Shown here: positions 15,880 to 23,952 of the stretch, piece after piece | Numbering within the stretch: the stretch's first letter is position 1 | How the letters are laid out: every line of letters begins with the position of its first letter | Source: J005 sp964613235 | Lineage (GTDB): Bacteria > Pseudomonadota > Zetaproteobacteria > Mariprofundales > Mariprofundaceae | Reading direction: 5' to 3' | Length of the DNA: 29,789 nucleotides | Assembly (NCBI GenBank): GCA_964613235.1 | Contig: CAZTGM010000018.1 | Location: forward strand, 1-29,789 | Notes under the pieces: generated by a model | Databases searched by the model: none | The model's input: only the letters and a program-made list of their open reading frames with translations | What the model was told of the DNA's origin: nothing | Program-made: the position numbers and the translations under genes

Positions 15880-17085
15880 TCAGCGCTCGGCGATACGTTT
15901 GCCGACAACGGCCGCGCCCACAGAATCACCGAACACATTGATGGTTGTGCGGCAGCGATCCAGAAACCAGTCAATGGCCAGAATCAGGCCAATACCGTCC
16001 AGCGGTAGCCCCACGGCTTCCAGCACGATAACCATCGTCACCAGTCCGGCCTCAGGAATGCCGGCGGCACCAATCGCCGCCATGGTTGCCGTCAGCAGCA
16101 CCAGCAACTGCTGGCCCAAATTCAGCTCAATACCATAGGCCTGCGCGATAAACAATACGGCAACAGCCTCATAAAGCGCCGTGCCATCCATATTGATCGT
16201 GGCCCCAAGCGGTAATACGAAACGTCTGGCCTTGTCATTCACGCCAGCCTGCTGCACGCCTTCCATCGTCAATGGCAATGTTGCACTGGATGAAGCCGTC
16301 GAAAAGGCTGTCAGCAGCGCCGCACCCATATGCCGCAAATATTCAAGCACAGACTTGCGTGCCAGCAGCAGCAACAAAGCACACAGCATCAGCGCATGTG
16401 TGAGCAGGCCGCTGATCACCGCAGCGGCATATTTGGCCAGCCCGGCCAGCTGCGCCAGAAAAGCATCTCCGCCGCCGGCAGCTCCCAGTTTCGAGGCAAT
16501 CAGCGCAAATACACCGATCGGCGCAAACAGCATGACCCATTCCACCACCACCATCATGGCACTGTTAAGGCCTTCAAAAAAACCGATGACCGGTGCAGCT
16601 TGCTCTTCCAGCGTACTCAGTGCTGCAGCAAACAACATGCAAAACACGATCAGCGGCAACAGCTTCATATCTGCAGCAGCCGCAATGATATTGGGATGAA
16701 ACAGCGACAGTACCAGATCCGTTACGCCGATATCTCCGGCCTTGGGAAGCGCGGCATCGGACCGCAGCGCCAGTGAAACACCGACGCCCGGCTGCCACCA
16801 ATTGGCCATGATCAGGCCGATGGCAACAGCAATGAACGTTGTACAGGCATAATAGGCGATGGACAAACCGCCCATGCGACCCAGCCGGCGCACATTCCCC
16901 AGACCGGTCACACCGGTGATGATGCTGGCCATGACCAGCGGCACAATGAGCATCTTCAGGGTGGTCAAAAACAATTCACCCAGCCAGGCGACAGCCAGCA
17001 TCGCTTCGCCCCAGACATAGCCGGCCACACCGCCACTGACAATACCCAGCAGCATCAACACCAGCAGGCGGCGTTCACCACTCAT
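15880..17085 (-). CDS. Dicarboxylate/amino acid:cation symporter (DAACS family)
   Basis: A 401-residue inner-membrane secondary transporter of the GltP/DctA family that takes up glutamate, aspartate or C4-dicarboxylates with Na+ or H+. The helical-hairpin Ser-rich motif FSTASSSATLPLTM lies at about 270, the NMDGTALYEA motif at about 300-310, and a final DWFLDRCRTTINVFGDSVGAAVV segment carries the substrate-contacting Asp and Arg positions. About eight hydrophobic segments are visible. ATG 17085 has a G-rich ribosome site. The AbrB-like gene ends 21 bases upstream, so they may be cotranscribed. Substrate choice cannot be settled from sequence alone. Confidence 0.93.
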   Translation of the reverse strand: MSGERRLLVLMLLGIVSGGVAGYVWGEAMLAVAWLGELFLTTLKMLIVPLVMASIITGVTGLGNVRRLGRMGGLSIAYYACTTFIAVAIGLIMANWWQPGVGVSLALRSDAALPKAGDIGVTDLVLSLFHPNIIAAAADMKLLPLIVFCMLFAAALSTLEEQAAPVIGFFEGLNSAMMVVVEWVMLFAPIGVFALIASKLGAAGGGDAFLAQLAGLAKYAAAVISGLLTHALMLCALLLLLARKSVLEYLRHMGAALLTAFSTASSSATLPLTMEGVQQAGVNDKARRFVLPLGATINMDGTALYEAVAVLFIAQAYGIELNLGQQLLVLLTATMAAIGAAGIPEAGLVTMVIVLEAVGLPLDGIGLILAIDWFLDRCRTTINVFGDSVGAAVVGKRIAER

Positions 17086-17106
17086 GCAATCCCCCCCGCA
17101 GGCGCG

Positions 17107-17319
17107 CTATTTAAGCGCTTCGGCAAAACGATCCAGCAACCCCCTGGGCGGCCGGCTGCCAGAGTCCGGCGCATCATCGCGCAACGGTACAATAATCAGA
17201 CGCTTACCATCGGTCGTGATTTCCAGCCGGGAACCCCTGTCGATATTCAGCAGATCGAGAATCGGACGATCGATAATCAGCCCCAGACTGTTGCCAATCG
17301 GTGTCAGTTTCTTGATCAT
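17107..17319 (-). CDS. AbrB/MazE/SpoVT-type DNA-binding protein
   Basis: A 70-residue swapped-hairpin DNA-binding protein. Residues 1-46 (MIKKLTPIGNSLGLIIDRPI, then DRGSRLEITTDGKRLIIVPL) match the AbrB/MazE pattern. The remaining tail is basic and polar. ATG 17319 has an excellent ribosome site, GGGAGGA, four bases upstream. Such proteins are often antitoxins, but no toxin gene lies next to it: the neighbours are yciB and the symporter, at 18 and 21 bases. It more likely acts as a small transcription regulator, perhaps of its own operon. That is inference. Confidence 0.88.
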   Translation of the reverse strand: MIKKLTPIGNSLGLIIDRPILDLLNIDRGSRLEITTDGKRLIIVPLRDDAPDSGSRPPRGLLDRFAEALK

Positions 17320-17337
17320 GTTTTCCTCCCGCCGACC

Positions 17338-17889
17338 TCAGTCATCCTGTGGAGCTTCCGTTTCCACATCGATATGCCGCATCAGATAAATGCTCTGCCC
17401 GATGATGAATACAAACGTCAGTCCCATCAAACCGAATAGTTTGAAATTCACCCAGGTGTCCGTATCGAAACTGAAGGCCACATAGAGATTCAGTGTCCCC
17501 ATGAGCATGAAAAACAGGCACCAGGCAAGATTCAGACGTGTCCATACCGGCACAGGCAGTTCCACCTTGTTGCCAAGCATACGCTCGATAACCGTTTTTT
17601 TACCGACAAACTGCGATGCCAGAAAAATCGCACCAAACAGCCAATTGATGACCGTCGGCTTCCATTTGATGAATGTTTCATCATGCAACAGCAACGTTGC
17701 TCCACCAAACAACACCACCAGTACCAGCGTAATGAGATGATTGTTTTCGAACCGACCGTGATACATACGATGCGTGAATGTCTGGACGGCCGATGCTGTA
17801 ATCAACACGGCTGTGGCCACATAGATATCATAGAGCTTGTACGCTGCGAAAAACAGCAGCACCGGAAAAAAATCAAACATCATTTTCAT
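17338..17889 (-). CDS. yciB: Septation/inner-membrane protein YciB (IspZ)
   Basis: A 183-residue multi-span membrane protein of the YciB family, which is linked to cell envelope synthesis and septation. The conserved N-terminus FDFFPVLLFFAAYKLYDIYVATAVLI is present, and KWKPTVINWLFGAIFLASQFVG and LNLAWCLFFMLMGTLNLYVAF mark the family core. Five hydrophobic helices are visible. The open frame runs 78 codons upstream through the divergent lipase, so the start is set at ATG 17889 (MKMMFDFF); ATG 17883 is equally possible. The ribosome site is weak. It leads the yciB-abrB-symporter cluster. Confidence 0.94.
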   Translation of the reverse strand: MKMMFDFFPVLLFFAAYKLYDIYVATAVLITASAVQTFTHRMYHGRFENNHLITLVLVVLFGGATLLLHDETFIKWKPTVINWLFGAIFLASQFVGKKTVIERMLGNKVELPVPVWTRLNLAWCLFFMLMGTLNLYVAFSFDTDTWVNFKLFGLMGLTFVFIIGQSIYLMRHIDVETEAPQDD

Positions 17890-17952
17890 GCCGGCATCAC
17901 AGCATACATGCCAGCGCTTGGCAATGCTTCGCCCATACGCCAAGATTCGAAT

Positions 17953-19062
17953 ATGCAGCCTCGATTCCATCCCGTTGTTGTGATTATGCTTGCCTTGCTG
18001 TTCAGTGGCTGTTCGCTGAAAAAAAGCACCGAGGTCTACAGCCATCTGTGGCAAACGTGGGAAACCATGGATCAGCTGGTTCAGCCGGACTTTCCCGACG
18101 CGCCGCCAATCATCCTCATTCACGGCTGGAATGGCGGCGAATTTACATGGTCGCCGGCTGCTGAGCTTATTCGCATGGAACAGCAGCTACAGCGCGACAT
18201 CTACTTTTTCACCTATCGCACCGGCATTGTCGCCAACCGCTATCCGCCCATCGAGATTCTGGAAGAAAAACTGGATCGTTTTCTGGGTCGCTACCGACAG
18301 GTGGATATCGTGGCTCACAGCATGGGCGGGCTCCTGTTACGACAATATCTGAGTCATCACACCGACAATCCCGTGCGCCGGGTCGTGTTTCTTTCCACAC
18401 CACACTTCGGAACACATGCCGCCAGACTGCTGGCTGAACTTGGTAGCCTGCAGGCTGAAGGCAATATCCAGGCACAGGAAATCCAGCCGGGCTCCGATTT
18501 TCTATGGACGCTGAACAGCGGCGAGGGCAGCGAACTGGAAGGGCATGCTGTATTGAACATTTTTGTCACCAGCGGAGAAAGCTGGTACGAGGGTGACATC
18601 ATTGTCGACGCCTCCTCGGCCTGGTTACCATGGGGTATTAATATGACGGTCCAGGGTGACCATCATCTGGGGCGCAGACTGCTGCAGATTCCCGCCATCA
18701 CGCGCTTTCTGCGCGATGGCACCCTGCCTGCGTCGGAAAATATCCGAAGCATACCCCGCGCATGGGTTCGCTTCATCGATGCACATACAGGTGACCCGCT
18801 CTCATTCAGCAAAACCAGCATTACCCATATGGATAAAACAGGACATCCACAAAAGGGCTTTTCCATCTGTTGCGAGGCGCGTTCCGGCCTGTTTCCCTCC
18901 GGAGGCAATACTCTGGTGCTGGAGAATGTACAACCCGGGGATCTCTATATCTTTTATCCCCGCCAAAAAAATACCGGTAAAATCCGTATTAAGGGGAAAA
19001 ATCTGTTGCAGCCGGGACGACCTGTCAGCCTGAAGGAATGGCGCCTGCCAGCGGTGGATTAG
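17953..19062 (+). CDS. Lipoprotein alpha/beta-hydrolase (lipase/esterase)
   Basis: A 369-residue lipid-anchored hydrolase. A lipoprotein signal peptide ends in LFSGC with Cys20 as the acylated residue; the next residues SLKK do not carry the Asp+2 inner-membrane retention signal, so an outer-membrane location is likely. The hydrolase core has HGWNGG (57-62, oxyanion loop) and the nucleophile elbow AHSMGG with Ser123. A probable catalytic Asp219 lies in IIVDAS and a His at 237/238 in GDHHLG. After about 265, a 100-residue beta-rich C-terminal domain of unknown role follows. ATG 17953 gives a proper signal peptide but has no strong ribosome site. Its TAG stop lies in the left end of the repeat element. 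The substrate is unknown. Confidence 0.87.
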   Translation: MQPRFHPVVVIMLALLFSGCSLKKSTEVYSHLWQTWETMDQLVQPDFPDAPPIILIHGWNGGEFTWSPAAELIRMEQQLQRDIYFFTYRTGIVANRYPPIEILEEKLDRFLGRYRQVDIVAHSMGGLLLRQYLSHHTDNPVRRVVFLSTPHFGTHAARLLAELGSLQAEGNIQAQEIQPGSDFLWTLNSGEGSELEGHAVLNIFVTSGESWYEGDIIVDASSAWLPWGINMTVQGDHHLGRRLLQIPAITRFLRDGTLPASENIRSIPRAWVRFIDAHTGDPLSFSKTSITHMDKTGHPQKGFSICCEARSGLFPSGGNTLVLENVQPGDLYIFYPRQKNTGKIRIKGKNLLQPGRPVSLKEWRLPAVD

Positions 19063-19275
19063 CCCGGATTTTTCATGAAATCGCGGATGGATGGCGCAGG
19101 AAAGGTGGGATCGGGGGCAATGCAGGCAAGGAACGTAGCTTGTACGCAGCCAAAGATGCGCATCCAGCCTGCAGGGACCAGCCAAGCGCCGCGAAAAACT
19201 TGATATGGGCATAGCCTTAGATTCAATGATACTTTTTCCATCTCTTCGCATGGGCTTCGTGAAACATCCGGGCTA
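19060..19275. mobile_element. MITE-like element with inverted ends and TA flanks
   Basis: A 212-base unit (19062-19273) is bounded by imperfect terminal inverted repeats. The left end reads GCCCGGATTTTTCATGAA and the right end, read inward, GCCCGGATGTTTCACGAA; 16 of 18 positions agree. Both ends are flanked by TA, as in elements that duplicate a TA target (IS630/Tc1-mariner type). It contains no transposase, only a spurious 41-codon frame from 19075. The ends supply the TAG stop of the lipase (19060-19062) and of rnhA (19273-19275). It fills the whole interval between these convergent genes. No second copy was seen in this window, so mobility is inferred. Confidence 0.6.
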
Positions 19276-19725
19276 GGACTTTTCATCCGCAGGAATACCC
19301 CGCCGGGCCAATGCATCCGCCCGCTCATTTTCGGCATGGCCCGCATGCCCCTTGACCCATTGCCAGCGAATATCATGCTGCTGACTTAAACGATCCAGTT
19401 CCTGCCATAAATCCTGATTGGCCACGGCCTTCCGATTGGCGTTTTTCCAGCCGCGCTTTTTCCAGCCATGTATCCATTCCGTCATGCCCTGTACGACATA
19501 TTTCGAATCCGAATGAATGGTAATGCAGCAAGGCTTTTTCAGGGCCTGCAAAGCCTGAATGGCCGCCATCAGTTCCATACGCTGATTTGTCGTATGCGTC
19601 TCACCACCATACAACTCCTTTTCATGCCGACCCATACGCAACAACACACCCCAGCCGCCCGGGCCCGGATTACCCGAACAGGCGCCATCGGTATAGGCAT
19701 CAATCTGCGGTGACTTGCTACTCAT
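19273..19725 (-). CDS. rnhA: Ribonuclease HI
   Basis: A 150-residue enzyme that degrades RNA in RNA-DNA hybrids, for example R-loops and primers. The four metal-binding acids are Asp13 in YTDGACSGNPGPGGWG, Glu51 in MELMAAI, Asp73 in SDSKYV and Asp137 in NERADALAR, with His127 in KGHAGH. The Trp- and Lys-rich handle loop (WIHGWKKRGWKN) typical of E. coli RNase HI is present. The start overlaps the mscS-like stop (ATGA), so translation is coupled. Its TAG stop is supplied by the adjoining repeat element. The last residues (ADEKS) may therefore differ from those before insertion. Confidence 0.97.
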   Translation of the reverse strand: MSSKSPQIDAYTDGACSGNPGPGGWGVLLRMGRHEKELYGGETHTTNQRMELMAAIQALQALKKPCCITIHSDSKYVVQGMTEWIHGWKKRGWKNANRKAVANQDLWQELDRLSQQHDIRWQWVKGHAGHAENERADALARRGIPADEKS

Positions 19726-20849
19726 GCGCCATCCTGCTGCCGGCCGGCAAGCGACACATCTTCATCCCTCTCAAGCTGCAGATAAACGGTGCGACTGGGG
19801 AAAGCAAATTCGAGCCCCAGCGATTCCAGCAATTCCATGATCTGCATGTTCACCTCCTGACGGACCTGCAGATACTCCTCCCAGACCTTGCTGGCGGAAA
19901 AATAATAGAGGAAAATTGACAGTGACGAATCCTCGAACTCATCAAACTTCACCAGTTTATAACCCTGATCCACACCCGGATGCTCGACCAGAATGCGTTC
20001 AATACCCTCAATGGCAGCACGCATCTGAGCCGGCGTAGTCTGGTAGGTCAGGCCGATGCGCATTTTCACCCGACGCACAGAGCGGGCATCAATATTGTCG
20101 ATAACCATATTGGCCAGATGGGAATTGGGCACATTAACCAGCGTTTTGGCAAACGTGCGGATTTTCGTCGAACGGAACCCAACCTCTTCCACAACCCCCT
20201 CAAACTCACTCGTCTTGATCCAGTCCCCCACCATGAACGGGCGATCGACAAGAATCATGATGGAGCCGAATACATTGGCAATCGTATCTCTGGCCGCCAT
20301 GGCCACGGCAATACCGCCGATACCCAGCGATGCAATCAGACCCGAAATCGAATAGCCCATATTCTGCGCGATCACGAGAACAGCCGTCAGCAACAGGAAA
20401 ATTTTCAGTGTTTTGGCAATAAATGGCACCAGTTGATCATCCAGTGCCGAATCCGTTCGTCTGGCACGTGCGGAAAAGTAGGCCGCCAGGCCATCAATCA
20501 GCCGCCATATGAACCACATACCGATAATGATCGATATCACCTTGCCGGCCTGGTCCAGCAAGATGACAATGGGGAATACCTTCTCCGGCGGTTGCAGGAT
20601 ATGGATAGTCAGCAGGATCCCGATCAGCATCAGCAGGTAGCCCGCCGGCCGTTCCGATGCCTCCAGTAACACATCATCCAGCATGGTTTCCGTACGACTG
20701 GCAATTTTGCCGACCAGGGAATGGAGCGTAGCGATCAGCATGCGACGCGCTACCAGCGAGGCAAACAATACCAGCACGGCCAGCAGCCAGCGTCCCAGCG
20801 TAATATCCAGTATCGTATATTGGCTTAACATCACCCACCATTGCTGCAT
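19722..20849 (-). CDS. MscS-family small-conductance mechanosensitive channel
   Basis: A 375-residue inner-membrane channel that releases solutes on hypo-osmotic shock. Hydrophobic segments are visible near 15-35, 70-88, 95-115 and 148-168. The pore-lining helix and following beta domain read IASLGIGGIAVAMAARDTIANVFGS then DRPFMVGDWI (about 175-210). A cytoplasmic vestibule domain follows (VPNSHLANMVIDN, RRVKMRIGLTY). It is longer at the N-terminus than E. coli MscS (286), closer to YnaI/YbdG-like relatives. ATG 20849 has GGAGGG six bases upstream. rnhA overlaps its 3' end by four bases. Confidence 0.93.
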   Translation of the reverse strand: MQQWWVMLSQYTILDITLGRWLLAVLVLFASLVARRMLIATLHSLVGKIASRTETMLDDVLLEASERPAGYLLMLIGILLTIHILQPPEKVFPIVILLDQAGKVISIIIGMWFIWRLIDGLAAYFSARARRTDSALDDQLVPFIAKTLKIFLLLTAVLVIAQNMGYSISGLIASLGIGGIAVAMAARDTIANVFGSIMILVDRPFMVGDWIKTSEFEGVVEEVGFRSTKIRTFAKTLVNVPNSHLANMVIDNIDARSVRRVKMRIGLTYQTTPAQMRAAIEGIERILVEHPGVDQGYKLVKFDEFEDSSLSIFLYYFSASKVWEEYLQVRQEVNMQIMELLESLGLEFAFPSRTVYLQLERDEDVSLAGRQQDGA

Positions 20850-20884
20850 GTCATCCCTCCTCTGTCGTCAAATACTTTTGCAGA

Positions 20885-20914
20885 TTGACGATGACCATCT
20901 TGTCCCTGTAACGT
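20885..20914 (+). promoter_or_regulatory. Weak candidate promoter for the 20936 gene
   Basis: TTGACG (20885-20890) is followed 16-18 bases later by TGTAAC/TAACGT (20907-20914), only a partial -10 match. It lies 22 bases before the ATG at 20936, a sensible distance. Evidence is modest. Confidence 0.3.
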
Positions 20915-20935
20915 ACTTGCTTCGGGAGTTTCGGT

Positions 20936-21241
20936 ATGGATCAGGCGATGTTAACAGAATTAATGCATAATGCTGAAGCTCTGCGGTCACTGATCGGCCG
21001 GCGAGTGCAGTATCTGGGACATGAATATGAAATCTCGGACCTGCTGGTCGATGAAGGACTGATGATCCTTTCCTCGCATGATCGCAGCGACATGCAGGAT
21101 GATGTCTATGGCCGGGCACACCGGCTGGTACCCAAACAGCATAGCCTCCGCTTCCGGGATGCCGAAGGGCAGCCCAGTCACCTGTGGGAAGATCTGGCCT
21201 TTCTCGACGGCTCGCTGCATCTCATAACCGTTCAAAAATAA
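20936..21241 (+). CDS. Unknown 101-residue cytoplasmic protein
   Basis: Not recognised. The product has no signal peptide or membrane helix. Residues 1-20 look helical (MDQAMLTELMHNAEALRSLI). A beta-rich centre follows: GRRVQYLGHEYEISDLLVDEGLMILSSH suggests a small barrel with a 'nature-of-binding' type strand pattern. The C-terminal part mixes acidic and aromatic residues and ends LHLITVQK. ATG 20936 has GGGAG eight bases before it. The gene stands alone on the plus strand, divergent from mscS, and its end overlaps folA tail to tail by 20 bases. The good ribosome site and amino acid composition suggest it is real. Confidence 0.8.
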   Translation: MDQAMLTELMHNAEALRSLIGRRVQYLGHEYEISDLLVDEGLMILSSHDRSDMQDDVYGRAHRLVPKQHSLRFRDAEGQPSHLWEDLAFLDGSLHLITVQK

Positions 21242-21719
21242 CAAAACTGTAGGCATAGGCATTGCGTTCATCCGGCGCATGATCCTCTCGAAAACATTCC
21301 CGCCAGCAACTGCGATCAAATGCCGGGAAATACGTATCCCCCTCAAAGCGCGCATGGATCAGCGTCATGTATAAACGATCCGCCATATCCAGTGTCCGGG
21401 CATACACCTGTGCGCCACCCATAACCATCAGCTCATGCTGATCCGCCACCAGACGCTGTGCCTCGGCAATCGAACCCACCACCAGGCAACCCGGGATATC
21501 CATTGACTGCCTCGTTATAACAATGTTCGTTCTGTTGGGAAGCGGCCTGCCAATCGATTCAAACGTCTTGCGCCCCATCAATACCGGCTTGCCGGTAGTT
21601 TGCCTGCGAAACCAGGCCATATCCGCCGGCAACTGCCACGGCAATCCCTGATCCCGCCCGATCAATCCCTGTTCATCCTGCGCCCAGATCAGTGAAAGAT
21701 ACGGTTTGTTGCGCGTCAT
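21222..21719 (-). CDS. folA: Dihydrofolate reductase
   Basis: A 165-residue NADPH-dependent enzyme regenerating tetrahydrofolate. LSLIWAQDEQGLIGRDQGLPWQLPADMAWF holds the substrate loop and the catalytic acid (Asp33). VLMGRKTFESIGRPLPNRTNIVITR is the NADPH-binding signature, and VMGGAQVYARTL the second one. The open frame continues 11 codons upstream, but ATG 21719 overlaps the thyA stop as ATGA, which supports it. thyA-folA coupling fits their pathway, as ThyA produces dihydrofolate that FolA reduces. Confidence 0.96.
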   Translation of the reverse strand: MTRNKPYLSLIWAQDEQGLIGRDQGLPWQLPADMAWFRRQTTGKPVLMGRKTFESIGRPLPNRTNIVITRQSMDIPGCLVVGSIAEAQRLVADQHELMVMGGAQVYARTLDMADRLYMTLIHARFEGDTYFPAFDRSCWRECFREDHAPDERNAYAYSFVIFERL

Positions 21720-22549
21720 ATGGCAATCGGTGCACGAATGCCGGGATGACACTGGTAACCTGTCAGTTCGAAATCATCGTAGGTGAAATCGAAAATATTC
21801 CTTACCTCGGGGTTCAGCTGCATCCTTGGCAGTGGGAAAGGCTCCCGCGCCAGCTGTGTCGCCACCTGCTGCGCATGATTGGCATACAGATGCGCATCGC
21901 CAAAGGTATGTACAAAATCACCGGGCTGAAGATCACAAACCTGGGCAATCATCATCGTCAGCAGAGCATACGAGGCGATATTGAAGGGCACACCAAGAAA
22001 AATATCGGCACTGCGCTGATACAACTGGCAGGAAAGCCGCCCCTCGGCAACATAAAACTGAAAAAAGGCATGGCAAGGCGCCAGCGCCATTTTACCCCGG
22101 CGCACATTCTCCTGCGGACTGATTGATTCGTCAGGCAGATCAGCAACATTCCACGCTGAAACAATCAGGCGCCGCGAGTCCGGATGGCTTTTGATCTGTT
22201 CGATCAATGTCGCAATCTGGTCGATATGCGTACCATCCGGCGTTGGCCAGTTACGCCACTGACTGCCATACACGGGCCCCAGCGAGCCGTCTTCTGTCGC
22301 CCATTCGTTCCAGATCGTCACGCCATGCTCCGTCAGATAGCCGATATTGGTTTCGCCTTTGAGAAACCATAGCAACTCATAGATAATCGACTTCAAATGC
22401 ACTTTCTTGGTCGTCACCAGCGGAAAGCCTGCAGCCAAATCAAAGCGCATCTGATAACCGAACACCGAACGCGTCCCCGTCCCCGTACGGTCACCCTTCT
22501 GTACACCATGATCCTGTACATATTGCATTAAATCGAGATAGGCCCTCAT
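21716..22549 (-). CDS. thyA: Thymidylate synthase (ThyA type)
   Basis: A 277-residue enzyme making dTMP from dUMP with methylene-tetrahydrofolate. Arg21 lies in DRTGTGT, the catalytic Cys159 in ALAPCHAFFQFYV, and QRSADIFLGVPFNIASYALL is the conserved nucleotide-binding stretch. Compared with E. coli ThyA (264), the extra length is a polar insertion of about 13 residues (PDESISPQENVRRG, about 139-152) just before the catalytic loop, as found in some other ThyA proteins. ATG 22549 has AGGGGA four bases upstream. It heads the thyA-folA operon. Confidence 0.97.
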   Translation of the reverse strand: MRAYLDLMQYVQDHGVQKGDRTGTGTRSVFGYQMRFDLAAGFPLVTTKKVHLKSIIYELLWFLKGETNIGYLTEHGVTIWNEWATEDGSLGPVYGSQWRNWPTPDGTHIDQIATLIEQIKSHPDSRRLIVSAWNVADLPDESISPQENVRRGKMALAPCHAFFQFYVAEGRLSCQLYQRSADIFLGVPFNIASYALLTMMIAQVCDLQPGDFVHTFGDAHLYANHAQQVATQLAREPFPLPRMQLNPEVRNIFDFTYDDFELTGYQCHPGIRAPIAI

Positions 22550-22575
22550 CTTCCCCTCGCATCCTGAATTTGATC

Positions 22576-22604
22576 TGGATATGCTGCCTGCTCTCCACTA
22601 CAAT
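22576..22604 (+). promoter_or_regulatory. Promoter of the EF-hand gene
   Basis: TGGATA (22576-22581) and TACAAT (22599-22604) are 17 bases apart. Transcription would start near 22611, leaving a leader of about 30 bases before ATG 22640. thyA diverges from the same 90-base interval. Confidence 0.5.
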
Positions 22605-22639
22605 GGCAAAACAGATTTGCGACAAACAAGGATGAATGG

Positions 22640-22936
22640 ATGACAAACGTTTTCAAAAACATTGCCCGCATCGGCTGCATCATGGCCATCGCCATGTGGA
22701 CGTCACAGGCCGGTGCAGCAGGCACACCCACCGACAAGGTTGTCGACGCCTTTATGGAACTGGATCAGGATGACAGCAATGGTGTTTCCATGACGGAATA
22801 CATGAGCATGGTCAACCGGAGAGCCGAGGACCGTTTTGCCCGGATGGACCAGAACCACGACGGTGAAGTCAGCGAAGACGAATATCGTTATTTCTGGCAA
22901 TCACAAAAGGCCAAGTGGTACCGCCTGCATCGCTGA
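22640..22936 (+). CDS. Secreted EF-hand calcium-binding protein
   Basis: A 98-residue periplasmic protein with a signal peptide (about 1-27, ending SQAGAAG). Two EF-hand loops follow. The first, DQDDSNGVSMTE, has Asn in place of the Gly normally at position 6, so it may bind calcium less well. The second, DQNHDGEVSEDE, is canonical. A short basic, aromatic tail ends the protein (YFWQSQKAKWYRLHR). ATG 22640 has AAGG before it and is the only sensible start. The gene is alone on the plus strand between thyA and fieF. It is probably a calcium sensor or buffer in the periplasm; no partner can be named. Confidence 0.88.
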   Translation: MTNVFKNIARIGCIMAIAMWTSQAGAAGTPTDKVVDAFMELDQDDSNGVSMTEYMSMVNRRAEDRFARMDQNHDGEVSEDEYRYFWQSQKAKWYRLHR

Positions 22937-22991
22937 TGCTGTTCGGCTGAAACTCGCAGGTCATGCGTGATGCGAGGAATGGCAATGCCCG

Positions 22992-23912
22992 TTAGCAATC
23001 GGGAAACTCCGGCACCACCTCCATCAGACTGGCCGGATCTTCATGAATCAGCACTTCGGCATCGGGAAAGGCCTCCATGATCCGCGCTTCAACATCATCG
23101 GAAATCGCATGTGCCTCAATCAGCGGTAATGAATCTTCCAGTTCCAGATGTAACTGGATAAACACTTTGGTACCTGACTGACGCGTACGAAGATCGTGCA
23201 TGCCCTTCGTCTGCGGGTGACTGAACACAATCTCCTTGATGCGCGCACGATCATCTGCCGGCAATTCCTTGTCCATCAAATGACTCAATGATTCCTGCAC
23301 GATCTCCCAGGCGCTGTGGAGAATATAGGCTGCAATCGCAATAGCCAGTACGGGGTCAAAGCCGGCCCAGCCATATGCCGCCAGTACGATAGCAAGCATG
23401 ACACCAATGTTAACCAGCAGATCGGTTTTGTAATGCAGATGATCAGCCTTGATGGCCGTGGAGCCACTGCGTTTGATCACATGACTCTGGAACATCACCA
23501 GGCCCAGTGTAGCCAGCATTGAAAAGACCATCACGCCGAGACCAACACCCACAGCTGTAACCGGCTGTGGATGCCACAGGCGCGCGCCGGCTTCAAGCAA
23601 CAGAAACATCGCTGAACCGGCAATAAACGTTGCCTGACCAAGGCCGGCCAGCGCTTCAGCCTTGCCGTGGCCGAAGCGATGATGCTTGTCGGCCGGCGAC
23701 AGCGCATGACGCACGGCCAGCAGATTGATAATGGATGCCAGCACATCCAGACAGGAGTCGATCAGGGTGGCCATGATACTGACGGAGTCGGTCAGCACCC
23801 AGGCAACCAGCTTGGTAAGAATCAGTACGGAGGCCGTCGCCGTAGAGGCATAGGTCGCCCAGCGCATCAGTTGCGCCTGATTATCCGGATGCCTGTCGCG
23901 TTGATCTGTCAT
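22992..23912 (-). CDS. fieF: Cation diffusion facilitator, FieF/YiiP type
   Basis: A 306-residue inner-membrane exporter of Zn(II), Fe(II) or related divalent metals in exchange for protons. IDSCLDVLAS carries Asp52 and Asp56, and KADHLHYKTDLLVN carries the matching His and Asp of the transport site, the D-D-H-D pattern of zinc/iron members. HHRFGHGKAEALAGLGQ is also close to E. coli YiiP. The C-terminal cytoplasmic domain is present (about 210-295, with HDLRTRQSGTKVFIQLHLEL). The frame extends 51 codons upstream into the patatin gene. ATG 23912 starts the YiiP-like part, and ATG 23921 is possible. The patatin gene precedes it by 40 bases. Confidence 0.93.
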   Translation of the reverse strand: MTDQRDRHPDNQAQLMRWATYASTATASVLILTKLVAWVLTDSVSIMATLIDSCLDVLASIINLLAVRHALSPADKHHRFGHGKAEALAGLGQATFIAGSAMFLLLEAGARLWHPQPVTAVGVGLGVMVFSMLATLGLVMFQSHVIKRSGSTAIKADHLHYKTDLLVNIGVMLAIVLAAYGWAGFDPVLAIAIAAYILHSAWEIVQESLSHLMDKELPADDRARIKEIVFSHPQTKGMHDLRTRQSGTKVFIQLHLELEDSLPLIEAHAISDDVEARIMEAFPDAEVLIHEDPASLMEVVPEFPDC

Positions 23913-23952
23913 AGCTCGCATTGTGCGCAAGCCTTGGGCCGGCGCAAGCACA

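Noticed and set aside
17107..17319. Toxin-antitoxin pair based on the MazE-like protein
   Set aside because: No PIN, MazF or other toxin-sized ORF is adjacent on either side.
18802..19376. Several minus-strand frames crossing the lipase end and the repeat element
   Set aside because: They run through both the element and known genes in the wrong frame and have no ribosome sites or family features.
21716..22549. ThyA insertion of about 13 residues as a novelty
   Set aside because: Polar insertions before the catalytic Cys loop occur in other ThyA proteins and all catalytic residues are intact.
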